Source of the DNA: Chloroflexota bacterium
Lineage (GTDB): Bacteria; Chloroflexota; Dormibacteria; Dormibacterales; Dormibacteraceae
Reading direction: 5' to 3'
Length of the DNA: 64,000 bases
NCBI GenBank assembly: GCA_005882115.1
Contig: VBEG01000021.1
Span: forward strand, 89,498 to 153,497
Part shown: piece after piece, positions 15,766 through 26,336 of the stretch
Layout: every line of letters starts with the position of its first letter
How positions within the stretch are numbered: the stretch's first letter is position 1
Notes under the pieces: model-generated
Seen by the model: only the letters and a program-made list of their open reading frames with translations
What the model was told of the DNA's origin: nothing
The model's database searches: none
Made by a program: the position numbers and the translations under genes

Positions 15766-16959
15766 TCACGCAAAAGCTTGCGCGCCTCTCAGCCAAACGA
15801 CCCGCGGTTTCAAGCCGTAAGCCCAGGCAAAGGCGCCCTCGTGCTCGGCCTCCCACAGGACCAGGTCGGCGAGCTTGTGCGCCGCCACGACGCCGCGGTC
15901 GGAGCGTGAGATCGAGTTGGCGCCACCGAGCGTAGCCGCAAGAAGCGCGCGTTCTACCGAGAGCTTGAATACCGCCACCGCGAGCGCAACCACCACGCTC
16001 ATGCTCGTAATGCCGCTCGTGCCAGGGTTGTGGTCCGTGCCAAGCGCGATCACGGCACCGGCTTCGACAAGCTCCTTCACGGGAGGCAGCTTGCCTATCG
16101 AGAGCGCCGTGCCTGGCGCCAGCGTGGCTACGACTCCAGCGCCGGCGAGCGCGATCGCGTCTGCGCGGTTGGCGCGCAGCAGGTGATCCGCCGACACCGC
16201 GTGCAGCTCGGCCGCGAGTCGCGCGCCTCCGGTGCGATCGAGCTCGTCCGCGTGGATGCGTGGGATCAGCTTCGCCTTGAGCGCCGCCCGCAGGATGCTT
16301 CGGGTCTGCGGCACGCTGAAATATCCGCGGTCGCAGAAAACGTCGCAGAAGCGAGCGCCCGCCAAGTAAGCGTCTTCGCACCACTCCCCCACCTCTTTCG
16401 CGTAGGAGCTCATGCGCGCCCAGCGATCCGGCGGCAGCGCATGCGCGGCGAGAAACGTGATCTCGATGCGCGGCAGGTCCGCGCGCTGAGCAAGACGCGC
16501 GAGTAGCCGTGTGGCCTCCAGCTCGCCTTCGCGCTGGAGGTGGTAGCCAGTCTTCGCCTCCACCGTGGTCGCGCCTCCTTCGAGCCAGTTCCACAGCCTG
16601 CGTGCGGTCGCTTGCTCGAGCGCGCTGATCGGCTCCTCGCGCGTCGCCTTCACAGTCGCGACGATTCCTCCCCCCGCCTTCGCTATCTCGGAGTAGGTCG
16701 CACCCGCGGAGCGCATCGCGACCTCCGCCAACCGATCGCCGGCGTAGACGGGATGCGTGTGTGCGTCTATGAGACCGGCGGTCACCAGGCCGCCCCCGCA
16801 GTCGTTCTCGTCGGTGAGCGATTCCAAGAGCTCGCGCGGCTCATCGCCGGACTTTCCGCACCACGCAATCTCCTCACCGTCGCAGATGACCGCGGCGCCC
16901 TCAATCACGCCGGCGGGCGTGCCGGTGAACAAGCGGCCGATGTTGCGAAGGCGCCTCAA
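15766..16959 (-). CDS. hutI: Imidazolonepropionase HutI
   Basis: About 397 residues, the normal length. An amidohydrolase that opens imidazolone-5-propionate to N-formimino-L-glutamate in histidine degradation. Metal site HxH in GLIDAHTHPVYAGDR; further motifs GYHLQREGELEATRLL, RIHADELDRTGGARLAAEL and GTDHNPGTSGITSM (Asp ligand). The start is TTG at 16959, overlapping the hutF stop (TTGA); GTG 16965 is possible. Longer frames run antisense-free into hutF and are rejected. Last gene of the hut run. Confidence 0.94.
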   Translation of the reverse strand: MRRLRNIGRLFTGTPAGVIEGAAVICDGEEIAWCGKSGDEPRELLESLTDENDCGGGLVTAGLIDAHTHPVYAGDRLAEVAMRSAGATYSEIAKAGGGIVATVKATREEPISALEQATARRLWNWLEGGATTVEAKTGYHLQREGELEATRLLARLAQRADLPRIEITFLAAHALPPDRWARMSSYAKEVGEWCEDAYLAGARFCDVFCDRGYFSVPQTRSILRAALKAKLIPRIHADELDRTGGARLAAELHAVSADHLLRANRADAIALAGAGVVATLAPGTALSIGKLPPVKELVEAGAVIALGTDHNPGTSGITSMSVVVALAVAVFKLSVERALLAATLGGANSISRSDRGVVAAHKLADLVLWEAEHEGAFAWAYGLKPRVVWLRGAQAFA

Positions 16960-18185
16960 CGCGACACGACCGTGTTGCCGCCGACGACCACGTTGGTGAC
17001 GTCGTGACCCGAGAACCCGTAGATGAGATAGGCGGGGTTGAGCTCTCGCCACTGACCGCGTGGCTGGTCGAGTGTGATGAAGTCGGCGAGCATCCCGACC
17101 TTCAACTCCCCGGCGTCCCAACCGAGCGACCGCATGCCATCGGCCGTGGCCGCGCGAAGGAGGTCCGCGGGTTGATGAAGCACCCGGCGCCCAAGGGCAC
17201 GGCGCTGGTCGAGCTCCAGCGCACGCGCCTCCTCGACGATGTCGATCACCGCGTTGGAATCGCTGCCCAGGTTCAGCAGGCAGCCCGCCGACGCCAGAGC
17301 GCGTAGCGGCCCCACCCTGTCTCCGAGGTCACGCTCCGTCGTCGGGCACGCGCAGATCGAAACCTGGTTCTGGCCGAGAATGGCCACGTCGCCTTCGTTG
17401 ACGTGGATGGCGTGGATCGCTGTGAGATCTGGGCCCAGGATGCCCTCTCGTTCAAGGAGCGCGACGGGCGTGCACCTCTCCACCTCCAGGCACTCGTCGA
17501 CCTCCGCGGGCTGCTCGGCGAGGTGGATGTGCAATGGCGCCTTGCGCTCACGCGCGTAAGTGGCCACGATCCGCATCGACTCGGCGTCCACCGCGCGGAC
17601 GCTGTGGATGGCCGCCCCGATTCGCACGCCGTCGGCGTCGCTCAGCTCGTCGACCCGTCTCGCCCAGCTATCCGCGTCGCCGTCTGAAAACGACAGCTGC
17701 TCCGCCTCCAGCGGCCGGCCATCCAGACCGGCGCGCAGGTAGCAGGCGTCGAGCAGCGTGATCCGAATGCCTTCCTCCCGAGCCGCGTCGATGAGCGCCT
17801 CGCCCAGCTCGTTGCCGTGGCCGTGCAGGTAGTGGAACTCGCCAACCGCGGTGATGCCCGCCTCGAGCATCTCGCGAAAAACCAGACGCGCGTGGTTGAA
17901 GTAGTCGGCGGGCTCCCACTCAGTGAAGCGATACATGCGATCGCGCCACTCCCAGAAGTCGCCCGCTCCTGATTCGATCTCGCCCCGAAGAAGGCGTTGA
18001 AACGCGTGGCTGTGCACGTTCGCCAGCCCGGGAACCGTCCAGCCCTTGAGCACGACCGCGTCAGGCGGCGCAAACGTGTCGTCCTCGATCGTCTTGATGC
18101 GTCCGTCTTCTACCTCGATCAAGACGTTCTGAGCACGACGGCCGAGCCACGCCTGCTCGGCGTGCCACGCGCCAGATCCGTTCAA
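16956..18185 (-). CDS. hutF: Formimidoylglutamate deiminase HutF
   Basis: 409 residues. An amidohydrolase that converts N-formimino-L-glutamate to N-formyl-L-glutamate plus ammonia. Metal motif [13 protein letters not shown], then [22 protein letters not shown] and [14 protein letters not shown]. HutF marks the five-step route, which needs an N-formylglutamate deformylase (HutG), not found here. It overlaps hutU (ATGA) and hutI (TTGA). Confidence 0.93.
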   Translation of the reverse strand: MNGSGAWHAEQAWLGRRAQNVLIEVEDGRIKTIEDDTFAPPDAVVLKGWTVPGLANVHSHAFQRLLRGEIESGAGDFWEWRDRMYRFTEWEPADYFNHARLVFREMLEAGITAVGEFHYLHGHGNELGEALIDAAREEGIRITLLDACYLRAGLDGRPLEAEQLSFSDGDADSWARRVDELSDADGVRIGAAIHSVRAVDAESMRIVATYARERKAPLHIHLAEQPAEVDECLEVERCTPVALLEREGILGPDLTAIHAIHVNEGDVAILGQNQVSICACPTTERDLGDRVGPLRALASAGCLLNLGSDSNAVIDIVEEARALELDQRRALGRRVLHQPADLLRAATADGMRSLGWDAGELKVGMLADFITLDQPRGQWRELNPAYLIYGFSGHDVTNVVVGGNTVVSR

Positions 18186-19831
18186 TCCTTGAGCATGGGG
18201 ATGCGAACGCCGCGCTCACGCGCCACCTCGACCGCCCGTTCATAGCCCGCATCGGCGTGCCGCACGACTCCCGTGCCCGGATCGTTCGTCAGCACGCGAT
18301 CGAGCTTCTTCGTGGCGACCTCGCTTCCATCCGCGACCACGACCATGCCGGCATGGATCGAACGACCGATGCCGACCCCACCGCCGTGGTGCACGCTGAC
18401 CCACGACGCGCCGCTCGATGTGTTGAGAAGTGCGTTCAGGATGGGCCAGTCCGCGATGGCATCCGAGCCATCGAGCATGGACTCCGTCTCGCGGTACGGC
18501 GAGGCGACCGAGCCCGAATCGAGGTGATCGCGACCGATCACGATCGGCGCTTTGACCGCGCCCGAGCGCACGAGCTCGTTGAACCGATGGCCGGCGCGGG
18601 CCCGCTCACCGTAGCCGAGCCAACAGATGCGCGCGGGCAGCCCTTGAAACTGGACACGTTCGCCCGCGGCTTTGATCCAGCGCACGAGCGCCGGATCGTC
18701 CGAGAACTCGTCGACGATCGCGCGGTCGGTAGCCGCGATGTCAGCCGGGTCGCCCGAAAGCGCAACCCATCGAAATGGGCCCTTGCCCTCGCAGAACAGG
18801 GGCCGGATGTACGCCGGCACAAAACCCGGATAGTCGAAAGCCCTCGTGCTGCCGCCAAGGCGCGCCTCCGCACGCAGGCTGTTGCCGTAGTCGAATACCT
18901 CGGCGCCCCGGTCGAGAAAGGCGACCATCCCGTCCACGTGGCGCGCCATGCTCTCGCGCGCGCGCCTGACATACGTGTCAGGCTCGTCGAGCCGCAGCTC
19001 CGCCGCATCGTCCGGCGACAGACCCGCCGGGACGTAGCTGAGCGGGTCGTGCGCGGGCGTCTGATCGGTGACGATGTCGACCTCGAAGGCGCGAGAGGCG
19101 AGCTCGGGGACTACCTCCGCAGCGTTGCCTAGGAGGCCGATCGAAAGCGCGCGCTTCGCCCGCTTCGCGTCGAGGGCGAGCCGCAGTGCGTGTTCGACGT
19201 CGTCGGCGCGCACGTCGAGATATCGATGGTCGAGCCGGCGCTGCATTCGCTCGGGGTCGACCTCCACGCAGATCGCCACACCGCCGTTCAGCGTCACGGC
19301 GAGCGGTTGCGCGCCGCCCATCCCGCCGAGGCCTGCGGTCAGGGTGATGGTTCCTGCCAGCGAATCGTGGAACCGCTTGCGGGCGATCGCCGCGAAGGTT
19401 TCGTAGGTCCCCTGGAGGATGCCCTGCGTGCCGATGTAGATCCACGACCCGGCCGTCATCTGGCCATACATCGTCAAGCCCTTCGCCTCCAGGCGCCGGA
19501 ACTCCTCCCATGTCGCCCATTCCGGGACGAGCAGCGAGTTGGCGATGAGGACCCGGGGCGCCCACTCGTGGGTGTCGAACACCCCGACCGGCTTGCCTGA
19601 CTGGACAAGCAGGGTCTGGTCGTCCTGAAGCCGTTTGAGCTCTGTGACGATCGCGTCATAGGCCTCCCACGAGCGGGCGGCCCGCCCCGTGCCTCCATAC
19701 ACGACGAGATCCTCCGGGCGCTCCGCAACCTCCGGGTCCAGGTTGTTCATCAGCATCCGCATCGCGGCCTCCTGCGGCCAGCCCTGGCAGGTGATCTCCG
19801 CGCCGCGCGGAGCACGGATCGTCCGACTCAC
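18182..19831 (-). CDS. hutU: Urocanate hydratase HutU
   Basis: 549 residues, normal for urocanase. It turns urocanate into imidazolone propionate using tightly bound NAD. Signatures: [60 protein letters not shown] and [20 protein letters not shown]. The GTG start at 19831 overlaps the hutH stop (GTGA) and gives the family-typical N-terminus [20 protein letters not shown]; later ATGs would cut this off. Confidence 0.96.
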   Translation of the reverse strand: MSRTIRAPRGAEITCQGWPQEAAMRMLMNNLDPEVAERPEDLVVYGGTGRAARSWEAYDAIVTELKRLQDDQTLLVQSGKPVGVFDTHEWAPRVLIANSLLVPEWATWEEFRRLEAKGLTMYGQMTAGSWIYIGTQGILQGTYETFAAIARKRFHDSLAGTITLTAGLGGMGGAQPLAVTLNGGVAICVEVDPERMQRRLDHRYLDVRADDVEHALRLALDAKRAKRALSIGLLGNAAEVVPELASRAFEVDIVTDQTPAHDPLSYVPAGLSPDDAAELRLDEPDTYVRRARESMARHVDGMVAFLDRGAEVFDYGNSLRAEARLGGSTRAFDYPGFVPAYIRPLFCEGKGPFRWVALSGDPADIAATDRAIVDEFSDDPALVRWIKAAGERVQFQGLPARICWLGYGERARAGHRFNELVRSGAVKAPIVIGRDHLDSGSVASPYRETESMLDGSDAIADWPILNALLNTSSGASWVSVHHGGGVGIGRSIHAGMVVVADGSEVATKKLDRVLTNDPGTGVVRHADAGYERAVEVARERGVRIPMLKD

Positions 19832-21360
19832 CGAAGCTGTCCGGTCGCGGACTCCGCCGCCTCGATGACGGCGCCGCTCCGGATCAGAGCCTCCGCCGCG
19901 GCGAGCTCCGGCGCGACCACGCGGTCGGGGCCCACCCCGCCCACCGTCTTGCGAAGCACGCCGCGCACCGCGCCGGTGGCCGGCGATGGCTCGAGCGGCC
20001 GGCGCAGCTCCTGCCCGCGCGCGGCCGCGCACAGCTCGACCGCGAGGATGTGCGACAGGTTGTCGAGCACGGAGCGGAGCTTCAGCGCCGCGCCCCAGCC
20101 CATCGAGACGTGGTCCTCCTGCATGCCGGACGTGGGCACCGAGTCGACGCTTGCGGGCGCGGCAAGCCGGCGGTTTTCCGCGACCAGCGCCGCGGCCGTG
20201 TACTGGGCAACCATCAGCCCGGAGTTCACGCCAGGCTCTTCGGCGAGGAAGGGCGGCAGACCCTGGGAGCGGTGCGGATCGAGCAGGCGGTCGACGCGGC
20301 GCTCGGCGATCGAGCCAACCTCGGCGGCGGCGATGGCCAGAAAATCCGCGGCGAAGGCGAGCGGCTCGCCGTGGAAGTTCCCGTTCGACTCCACATCTCC
20401 GCTCTCGAGAACGATCGGGTTGTCGATGGCCGATGACAGCTCCACCTCGGCGATGTGGCGGGCGAAGTCGAGCGTGTCGCGCGCGGCCCCGGCCACCTGC
20501 GGGCTGCATCGCACCGAGTAGGAGTCCTGCACCGCATGCTGCGAGTGCCGGTGCGACGTGACGATCTGCGAGCCACGCATCAGCTTCTCGAGATTGGATG
20601 CGCTCGCGATCTGGCCGGCGTGGGGACGCAGCTCATGTAGCCGAGACTGGAAGGCGCGGTCGGTGCCGAGCAAGGCCTCAGCCGACATCGCGGCGGTCAC
20701 GTCGGCGGTGCGAAACAAGAGCTCGGCGTCCGCGCATGCGAGGACGAGCATCCCGAGCATGCCGTCCGTTCCGTTGATCAGCGCGAGACCTTCTTTGGTC
20801 TCGAGCCTGACCGGCTTGAGCTTGGCCGATTTGAGCGCTTGCGCCGCGGGCTTGCGCGCACCCTCTGCATCGGCTACGTCCCCTTCACCCACCAGCGCAA
20901 GGCCGATGTGCGCGAGCGGGGCGAGGTCTCCGCTGCAGCCGACGGATCCGTAGCGCGGCACCACCGGCGTGATTCCCGCGTTGAGCATGGCGATCAACGC
21001 GTCGGCAAGGACCGGCCGCACGCCGGACATTCCCATCGCCAGAGTGCGGGCGCGGAGAAGCATCGTCGCCCGGACGACCTCGGTGTCCACCGGGGGGCCG
21101 ACGCCCGCGGCGTGCGACCGGATCAAGGCGAGCTGCAGCTCCGGCTGGCGAAGCGGCGCCACGCGCGTCCCGGCAAGCGCTCCGAACCCCGTCGACACGC
21201 CGTAGACGGGATCCCGCGAGCTCGCCGCGCGTTCGACGCGGGCACGGCTGTGCTCCATCTTCAGCCGGGCGGAGGCCGCAAGCGCGACGTTCTCGGCGTG
21301 ACGTGCCACGGCGACGACCTGATCCTCGGTCAGGCCTGGGCCGCGCAGCGTCACGGTCAT
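19828..21360 (-). CDS. hutH: Histidine ammonia-lyase HutH with a Cys-Ser-Gly MIO triad
   Basis: 510 residues. It removes ammonia from L-histidine to form urocanate using the self-made MIO group. The MIO triad is C142-S143-G144 ([14 protein letters not shown]), at the same numbering as A142-S143-G144 of the Pseudomonas enzyme but with Cys in first place. Other motifs: [25 protein letters not shown]-like helix and [14 protein letters not shown]. Its start lies 10 bases after the alkD-like gene, so hut transcription probably enters from upstream. Confidence 0.96.
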   Translation of the reverse strand: MTVTLRGPGLTEDQVVAVARHAENVALAASARLKMEHSRARVERAASSRDPVYGVSTGFGALAGTRVAPLRQPELQLALIRSHAAGVGPPVDTEVVRATMLLRARTLAMGMSGVRPVLADALIAMLNAGITPVVPRYGSVGCSGDLAPLAHIGLALVGEGDVADAEGARKPAAQALKSAKLKPVRLETKEGLALINGTDGMLGMLVLACADAELLFRTADVTAAMSAEALLGTDRAFQSRLHELRPHAGQIASASNLEKLMRGSQIVTSHRHSQHAVQDSYSVRCSPQVAGAARDTLDFARHIAEVELSSAIDNPIVLESGDVESNGNFHGEPLAFAADFLAIAAAEVGSIAERRVDRLLDPHRSQGLPPFLAEEPGVNSGLMVAQYTAAALVAENRRLAAPASVDSVPTSGMQEDHVSMGWGAALKLRSVLDNLSHILAVELCAAARGQELRRPLEPSPATGAVRGVLRKTVGGVGPDRVVAPELAAAEALIRSGAVIEAAESATGQLR

Positions 21361-21370
21361 TGCGTCAAGG

Positions 21371-22015
21371 CTAACCGATGTTTTTGAGGGCTTCGCGCCG
21401 GCTTAGACCACTCAGCTGGGAGTCATGGGCGCGCACGTAGCGCGCGACTTCTTGCGGGTCGGTCCACGCGTACTGCCGCAGCGCCCACCCGATCGCCTTG
21501 CGGATGAAGAAGTCGCGGTCGGCCAGGTTCGGCTCGATGTTCGAGTAGAGCAAGTCGAGGTCCGTCTCGCGCTTGAACTTCAGCTGGCAGATGATCGAAA
21601 CGCGGCGCTTCCAGAGGTTGGGATGGGTGCTCCACTTGCGCATGAGAGGCCGCATCTGCTTCGGATGGTGTTGCAGCAGATCGCCGATCACCATCGCGAG
21701 CTCATCGACGTGGTCCCACCACGCGCCGGTGACGACCATCTCTTCGAGCATCGGCATCAGCCCCGGCCTGACGCAGTCGCGATGACGCTTCATCGTCAGG
21801 AGAAACATGGCCGCGTAGCGCTCTTCGCGGTGGCGGGCGCCGCGCCATAGCTCGAGGAGCGTTTCCCGCCACTCGTGGCACCCCATCTCCATGTCTCCGA
21901 AGAGCTGGCGCGAGACCCTCCGCACCGCAGGCAGGTTGAGGCCGTAGTAAGGCATCGTCGATTTCATATAGGCCTGCATACCGACCGCTTTCTTCGGATC
22001 AGCCGCGAGCGCCAT
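21371..22015 (-). CDS. AlkD-like DNA alkylation repair protein (HEAT-like glycosylase)
   Basis: 214 residues. Repeated helices of the AlkD family: VGMQAYMKSTMPYYGLNLPAVRR, AVMFLLTMKRHR-like, TGAWWDHVDELAMVIGDLL, and DRDFFIRKAIGWALRQYAWTDP, the most diagnostic stretch. Known members excise N3- and N7-alkylated purines. Lies between a SixA-like phosphatase (20 bases upstream) and hutH (10 bases downstream). Confidence 0.9.
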   Translation of the reverse strand: MALAADPKKAVGMQAYMKSTMPYYGLNLPAVRRVSRQLFGDMEMGCHEWRETLLELWRGARHREERYAAMFLLTMKRHRDCVRPGLMPMLEEMVVTGAWWDHVDELAMVIGDLLQHHPKQMRPLMRKWSTHPNLWKRRVSIICQLKFKRETDLDLLYSNIEPNLADRDFFIRKAIGWALRQYAWTDPQEVARYVRAHDSQLSGLSRREALKNIG

Positions 22016-22035
22016 CTCGCGGCGGAGCCTGGTGA

Positions 22036-22497
22036 TTACGGCGCGGGCAGGTATGTAGCCTTCACCGGGCCTTCATCGTCGACGCTGAGCACCCACGTTG
22101 ACCCTTTCTCGAATCCGCCCGCCCCGGCCCTGACGAGATTGCGGTGGACGAGGTCTTCGACCAGCTCCCACACGATATCGCCGTGCGTGCTCAGTACGGC
22201 GCCGTCGAGCTTTTGGTCCGTCAGGAACTCATCGAGGCCATTGAGTCCGTAACCTTCGGCGAGGGAGTCCGTCTGCTTGATCGCGAGCCGCCGCGCCCTT
22301 GCTAGCGGTTCCACGGTCTGCACGCAACGGAGGTACGGGCTGGAGAAGATCGCCGACACTTGAGAGTTCTTCAGGAGCTCGACCAGGTCTTCAGCCTGCT
22401 TGAAACCCTTCTTGCTCAGCGGCCGCTTGCGATCGTCGCCGCTCCAGTGGCTGCGGCTCCCGGCCTTCGCGTGCCGGACCACGTAAAACGTGCGCAA
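22036..22497 (-). CDS. SixA-like phosphohistidine phosphatase (histidine phosphatase superfamily)
   Basis: 153 residues. The catalytic VVRHAKAGSRSHW (RHG-type, with H8) opens the protein; ERPLSKKGFKQAEDL-like and SSPYLRCVQTVEPLA follow, and STHGDIVWELV carries the second His. SixA-type proteins remove phosphate from phosphohistidine or small phospho-compounds. Six bases after the CYTH-CHAD gene; such genes often sit beside CHAD and ppk genes. Confidence 0.88.
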   Translation of the reverse strand: MRTFYVVRHAKAGSRSHWSGDDRKRPLSKKGFKQAEDLVELLKNSQVSAIFSSPYLRCVQTVEPLARARRLAIKQTDSLAEGYGLNGLDEFLTDQKLDGAVLSTHGDIVWELVEDLVHRNLVRAGAGGFEKGSTWVLSVDDEGPVKATYLPAP

Positions 22498-22503
22498 TGC
22501 GGT

Positions 22504-24003
22504 TTACGGCATCCATCCGCGAAGCCGCTTCCGGTCGAGCGACTTCCAAACCTTCGGCCAATCCGACCGGGCCTTCTCGGCGGCAATCCCTTCCAGCGCG
22601 ATCAGCTCGCCCGCGACGAATGCGCGGCGCCCCGTCACCTTCGCCGCGCGGAGCCAAGCCTGCGCCGTGACGCTGTCCTGGTGCTCCCCGAGCACGGTCT
22701 GAAGCTTGGCAGCGGCGCGGGCAAAGGCAGTCGCGTCCGCACCGACGATCGGCGCAACCGCCTCCGCTGCGTAACGTGCGCGCTTGGCCAGGATGCGGAT
22801 GCGATGCAATTCGGGATCGGTCGGGTTCTCGGGAAGCTGGCGCACCGCCGACCGTAGCCTCCGCCAGGGAGTGGTGGCCAGCGCGGGCAGCGACGTGGCG
22901 GCGGGCTGGTCAGCGTCCGGAAGTGTCATCGGAGAGTGAGACGCCTCGACCAGCCTCTCGAGAAGGTCGATGTAGCGCTGCGAGTCGAGATCGGCAGACA
23001 GCCTGTCACGCAGGGCGTCGATCTCGACTTCGAGAATGTGCAGCAGCGACGTCGCGGAGCGCAGGTCGTTCGCCGGCAGCGACCTGGCTCGTTCGCGAAG
23101 TCTCATCAACAGCACCTCGCGGTCGCGCACGACGCCCAGCCCGGAGGCAATCCACCCGAGCTCAGCGCGCAGCGCCTCGGTCCACTCGACGTCGAGCAGC
23201 GGTCCGAAGGTCCGCAGGTTCGAGCGCAGCTTGCGCGTCGCGACGCGCGCCTGGTGCACCGCTTCGGGATCGCGACCCGTGCGGACCAGCGGGTCGTGGT
23301 GCAGAAGCGCGGCGACCGACTCGGCGAGTCCGAACTTGATGACATGGCGCGCGGTTGCGTCCGGGGGCACCGGTTCAGTCGAGACCTCGGGCGGCTCGAT
23401 CGCCCGCGGGCCCAGGGCGCGGATGTGCTTCGGCGTCGGGTCGGGCGCTCCGGCGCCAGCGCCGCGCAGGCGGGTCACGACGGGCGTGATGATCCCGTCC
23501 GCCCCATCGGCGCCCGCGACCTCCACCTCGATCTCCCGGAATCGTGCCGCCACGCGCCGGCCATCGCGCACGGAGACCTCGTCGTCCACGACCTCGGCGA
23601 CCCGCGCCCCGCTCCCGTCGACCAGCCGCACGCGGCGACGCACCGTCGACAGCCGCGCCACAGGCACGAGCTCGGCCTTCCGCACATAGGCGCGCACCAC
23701 CTCCAGCGCCGCCTCCGGCGGCTTCGCGCCGCCCTGGAAGGTCAGCTCTTGCCGTGCGAGAACTGTCGTGTTGGGCTTGCCGGGCGTCGAGGGCGGCTCG
23801 GCGAGCTTGAGGGTCCAACCCGCGCCGGCTCGCCGGCGCAGCGAAACGCCCCACCGGGCTAGGCGCAGGTCGGGCGTGTCGAAGTAGACCGTTTCCATGC
23901 GCACCGTCTCGGGCGGCCCGACCTCGACTCCCGCGACGACTCCGGCGAGGTCCGGGAGGTGAAACGCGGGGCCCGCCCCGAGCTTCACCTCACGCTCGAT
24001 CAC
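22504..24003 (-). CDS. CYTH-CHAD domain protein (polyphosphate-associated)
   Basis: 499 residues. N-terminal CYTH domain (about 1-200) with the ExExK motif EREVK at residues 3-7 and paired basic/acidic strands; C-terminal CHAD domain (about 225-499), with many conserved His and Arg (HHDPLVRTGRDPEAVHQARVATRKLRSNLRTF-type helix, KRARYAAEAVAP). CYTH domains hydrolyse triphosphates and CHAD domains bind polyphosphate granules. Encoded 45 bases downstream of ppk1 on the same strand, which fits a polyphosphate role. Confidence 0.92.
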   Translation of the reverse strand: MIEREVKLGAGPAFHLPDLAGVVAGVEVGPPETVRMETVYFDTPDLRLARWGVSLRRRAGAGWTLKLAEPPSTPGKPNTTVLARQELTFQGGAKPPEAALEVVRAYVRKAELVPVARLSTVRRRVRLVDGSGARVAEVVDDEVSVRDGRRVAARFREIEVEVAGADGADGIITPVVTRLRGAGAGAPDPTPKHIRALGPRAIEPPEVSTEPVPPDATARHVIKFGLAESVAALLHHDPLVRTGRDPEAVHQARVATRKLRSNLRTFGPLLDVEWTEALRAELGWIASGLGVVRDREVLLMRLRERARSLPANDLRSATSLLHILEVEIDALRDRLSADLDSQRYIDLLERLVEASHSPMTLPDADQPAATSLPALATTPWRRLRSAVRQLPENPTDPELHRIRILAKRARYAAEAVAPIVGADATAFARAAAKLQTVLGEHQDSVTAQAWLRAAKVTGRRAFVAGELIALEGIAAEKARSDWPKVWKSLDRKRLRGWMP

Positions 24004-24048
24004 AGGTGTCCCCGCGAATCCAAGCCGCAGGCTCGGGATTCGTGGGGC

Positions 24049-26160
24049 TTAGGCATTCGCTAGGCCGCTCACTCCGTTGCCGTGCGTGCTCTCCAGGGCG
24101 AGCTCTTTGAAGCGTTCGTGTGAGTTCAGTCCGCGCACGGTGGGCACCCGGTGCCATCCGCCGTCTGGTCCGAGCTCCCACGCGAGCACATCGTCGGCGA
24201 GCGAGACGTCGAGGATCTGCTGCAGTCGGTGGCGCAGCTTGGAATCGGTGACAGGGACGACCGCTTCGACGCGACGGTCGAGGTTGCGCGGCATGAGGTC
24301 GGACGATCCGAGGTAGTACTCCGGCCTCCCGCCGTTGCCGAAGGCGAAAACGCGCGAATGCTCGAGGAATTGGCCCACGATCGAGCGCACGCGAATCCGG
24401 TCCGAGAGGCCCGGCACGCCAGGCCGCAGCGAGCACATCGACCGGACGAGAAGGTCGATCTGCGCGCCGTGCTGCGAAGCGGCGTACAGGGCGTCGATGA
24501 TCTCCTGGTCGATCAGGTTGTTGACCTTGATGGTGATCCGACCGCCGACCACCGCCTCCCTCTCGATGAGCTGTGTGATCGCGGCACGCAGGTTGGTCGG
24601 CGCGACGAGGAGCTTGCGATAACGGCTCTGCCGGCTGTAGCCGGTCAAGAGGTTGAAAAGCTCGGTCACGTCCGCGCCGAGGTCCGAATCCGCCGACAGC
24701 AAGCTCACGTCTTCGTAACCACGCGCGGTGTTCGGGTTGTAGTTGCCGGTGCCAACGTGGAGGTAGTGCTGGATGTGCGCACCCTCGCGTCTAACGACCA
24801 GGGTCACCTTCGCGTGTGTCTTGAGCCCGAGGAGCCCGTACACGACGTGGACGTTCGCTTCCTCGAGCGCCCTCGCCCACCCGATGTTTGCCTGCTCGTC
24901 GCCACGTGCCTTGATCTCGACCAGCGCCACGACCTGCTTGCCACGCTCCGCCGCGCGGATCAGTGCGCGCACGATTGGACTGGCCGGACCGGACGTGCGA
25001 TACAGCGTCTGTTTGATTGCCAGCACTTCCGAGTCGCCGGCGGCGTGGTCGATCAACGCCTCGACCGAGGTGGCGAAGGAGTCGTACGGGTGATGCGCGA
25101 GGACGTCGCCCGCCCGCAGCACGGCGAAGAGGTCTGGCACCTCCGCGGCCACGCCGCGAAGTCGAGGCTGCGTCGTCGGCGTCCACACCTCCGCCTTGAG
25201 GTCCGGACGGTCGAGCTGGGTCAGCACGAGGAGGCTCCCCATATCGAGCAATCCATCGAGCTGGTACACATCGCTGGGCTGCAGCTCTAGCTCACGCGTG
25301 AGAAGCTCGAGCACCTCACGCGACATCCGGGGGTCGACCTCGAGCCGCACGACACGCGCGTGACGCCTACGGCGACGCAGCTCAGTCTGGATCGCGGCGA
25401 GGAGGTCCTCGGCGTCGCTGTCCACGTCGTCGAGGTCGCCATCGCGGGTCACGCGGAACGGAAAGTGACTCACGATCTCCATCCCCGGGAACAGCGCCTG
25501 CAGATGGATGGCGATCACGTCTTCGAGCGGCACGTATTGCTCGCCTTCGACGACAGGAATGAATCGCGGCAGGACCGGCGGCACCTTCACGCGGGCGAAC
25601 CGCTGCTGCCTACGCTGCGGATCGCGAACCATGACCGCCAGGTTGAGCGATAGATGGGAGATGTAAGGGAACGGGTGGCCCGGATCCACCGCGAGCGGGG
25701 TCAGCACGGGAAAGATCTGCTCGCGGAACACCGTGTGCAGCTGGGTCAGCTCTTTCCGGCTGACATCATCCCCACGCACGAGCGAGATCCCCGCCTGGGC
25801 GAGCGCCGGCACGATCTCGCGGCTGTAGATGCCAACCTGCCGGTCGACGAGTCCCTCGACCCGGGCGCGTATCGCCTTGAGCTGTTCGGGTGGGGACATG
25901 CCGTCCGGGGACGCGACCGCCACCGCGGCCAGGACTTGCTCCTTCAGGCCGGCGACACGGACCTGGAAGAAGTCGTCGAGGTTTTGGCTGAATATGGCCA
26001 GGAAACGCACACGCTCCAGGACGGGCAGCTTCGGATCCTCCGCCATCGCCAGGACCCGTTCATCGAAGTCGAGCCGGGAAAGCTCGCGATTGATGTAGCG
26101 GGGGCTGGCGGGGGAGAAGACGGCTGAAGGTTCAGGCTCGGGGTGGGCTCCGACGGCCAC
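24049..26160 (-). CDS. ppk1: Polyphosphate kinase Ppk1
   Basis: 703 residues, normal length. It makes inorganic polyphosphate from ATP through a phospho-His intermediate. N-domain YINRELSRLDFDERVL and FSQNLDDFFQVRV; head domain with PLTPLAVDPGHPFPYISHLSLNL; catalytic H449 in GLLGLKTHAKV; HVGTGNYNPNTARGYEDVSL and FLEHSRVFAFGNGG (second His). First gene of a run that goes on to CYTH-CHAD, SixA-like, AlkD-like and the hut genes. Confidence 0.97.
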   Translation of the reverse strand: MAVGAHPEPEPSAVFSPASPRYINRELSRLDFDERVLAMAEDPKLPVLERVRFLAIFSQNLDDFFQVRVAGLKEQVLAAVAVASPDGMSPPEQLKAIRARVEGLVDRQVGIYSREIVPALAQAGISLVRGDDVSRKELTQLHTVFREQIFPVLTPLAVDPGHPFPYISHLSLNLAVMVRDPQRRQQRFARVKVPPVLPRFIPVVEGEQYVPLEDVIAIHLQALFPGMEIVSHFPFRVTRDGDLDDVDSDAEDLLAAIQTELRRRRRHARVVRLEVDPRMSREVLELLTRELELQPSDVYQLDGLLDMGSLLVLTQLDRPDLKAEVWTPTTQPRLRGVAAEVPDLFAVLRAGDVLAHHPYDSFATSVEALIDHAAGDSEVLAIKQTLYRTSGPASPIVRALIRAAERGKQVVALVEIKARGDEQANIGWARALEEANVHVVYGLLGLKTHAKVTLVVRREGAHIQHYLHVGTGNYNPNTARGYEDVSLLSADSDLGADVTELFNLLTGYSRQSRYRKLLVAPTNLRAAITQLIEREAVVGGRITIKVNNLIDQEIIDALYAASQHGAQIDLLVRSMCSLRPGVPGLSDRIRVRSIVGQFLEHSRVFAFGNGGRPEYYLGSSDLMPRNLDRRVEAVVPVTDSKLRHRLQQILDVSLADDVLAWELGPDGGWHRVPTVRGLNSHERFKELALESTHGNGVSGLANA

Positions 26161-26292
26161 GGAAGGAACTCTACAGTCTGATTCCGAACGTCAGGTTAAC
26201 GGGCTGTGAAGGCGATCTCGGGCTTGGAGAATCCCCTAGCCTGGCTACTGTAAATAGCCTGGCAGCCGGAGGGTTTTTCGAGCACGCGCGCC

Positions 26293-26318
26293 GTGGGGAC
26301 CGGCGGGCCGGCCCCCAC
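26293..26318. other. Hairpin between ppk1 and the Flp pilin gene
   Basis: GTGGGG (26293-26298) pairs with CCCCAC (26313-26318) around an inner CCGG/CCGG stem. It lies 19 bases after the Flp pilin stop but has no T run on either strand, so factor-independent termination is uncertain. The rest of 26161-26336 also holds a twice-repeated TAGCCTGGC and no convincing gene. Confidence 0.5.
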
Positions 26319-26336
26319 CTCACGCGAGGGTCGAGG

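Noticed and set aside
19832-20509. N-terminal extension of the urocanase gene to 775 codons.
   Set aside because: It lies inside hutH in another frame; the urocanase N-terminus is complete from GTG 19831.
26293-26318. The hairpin after the Flp gene as a factor-independent terminator.
   Set aside because: No T run follows on either strand, so only the hairpin itself is reported.
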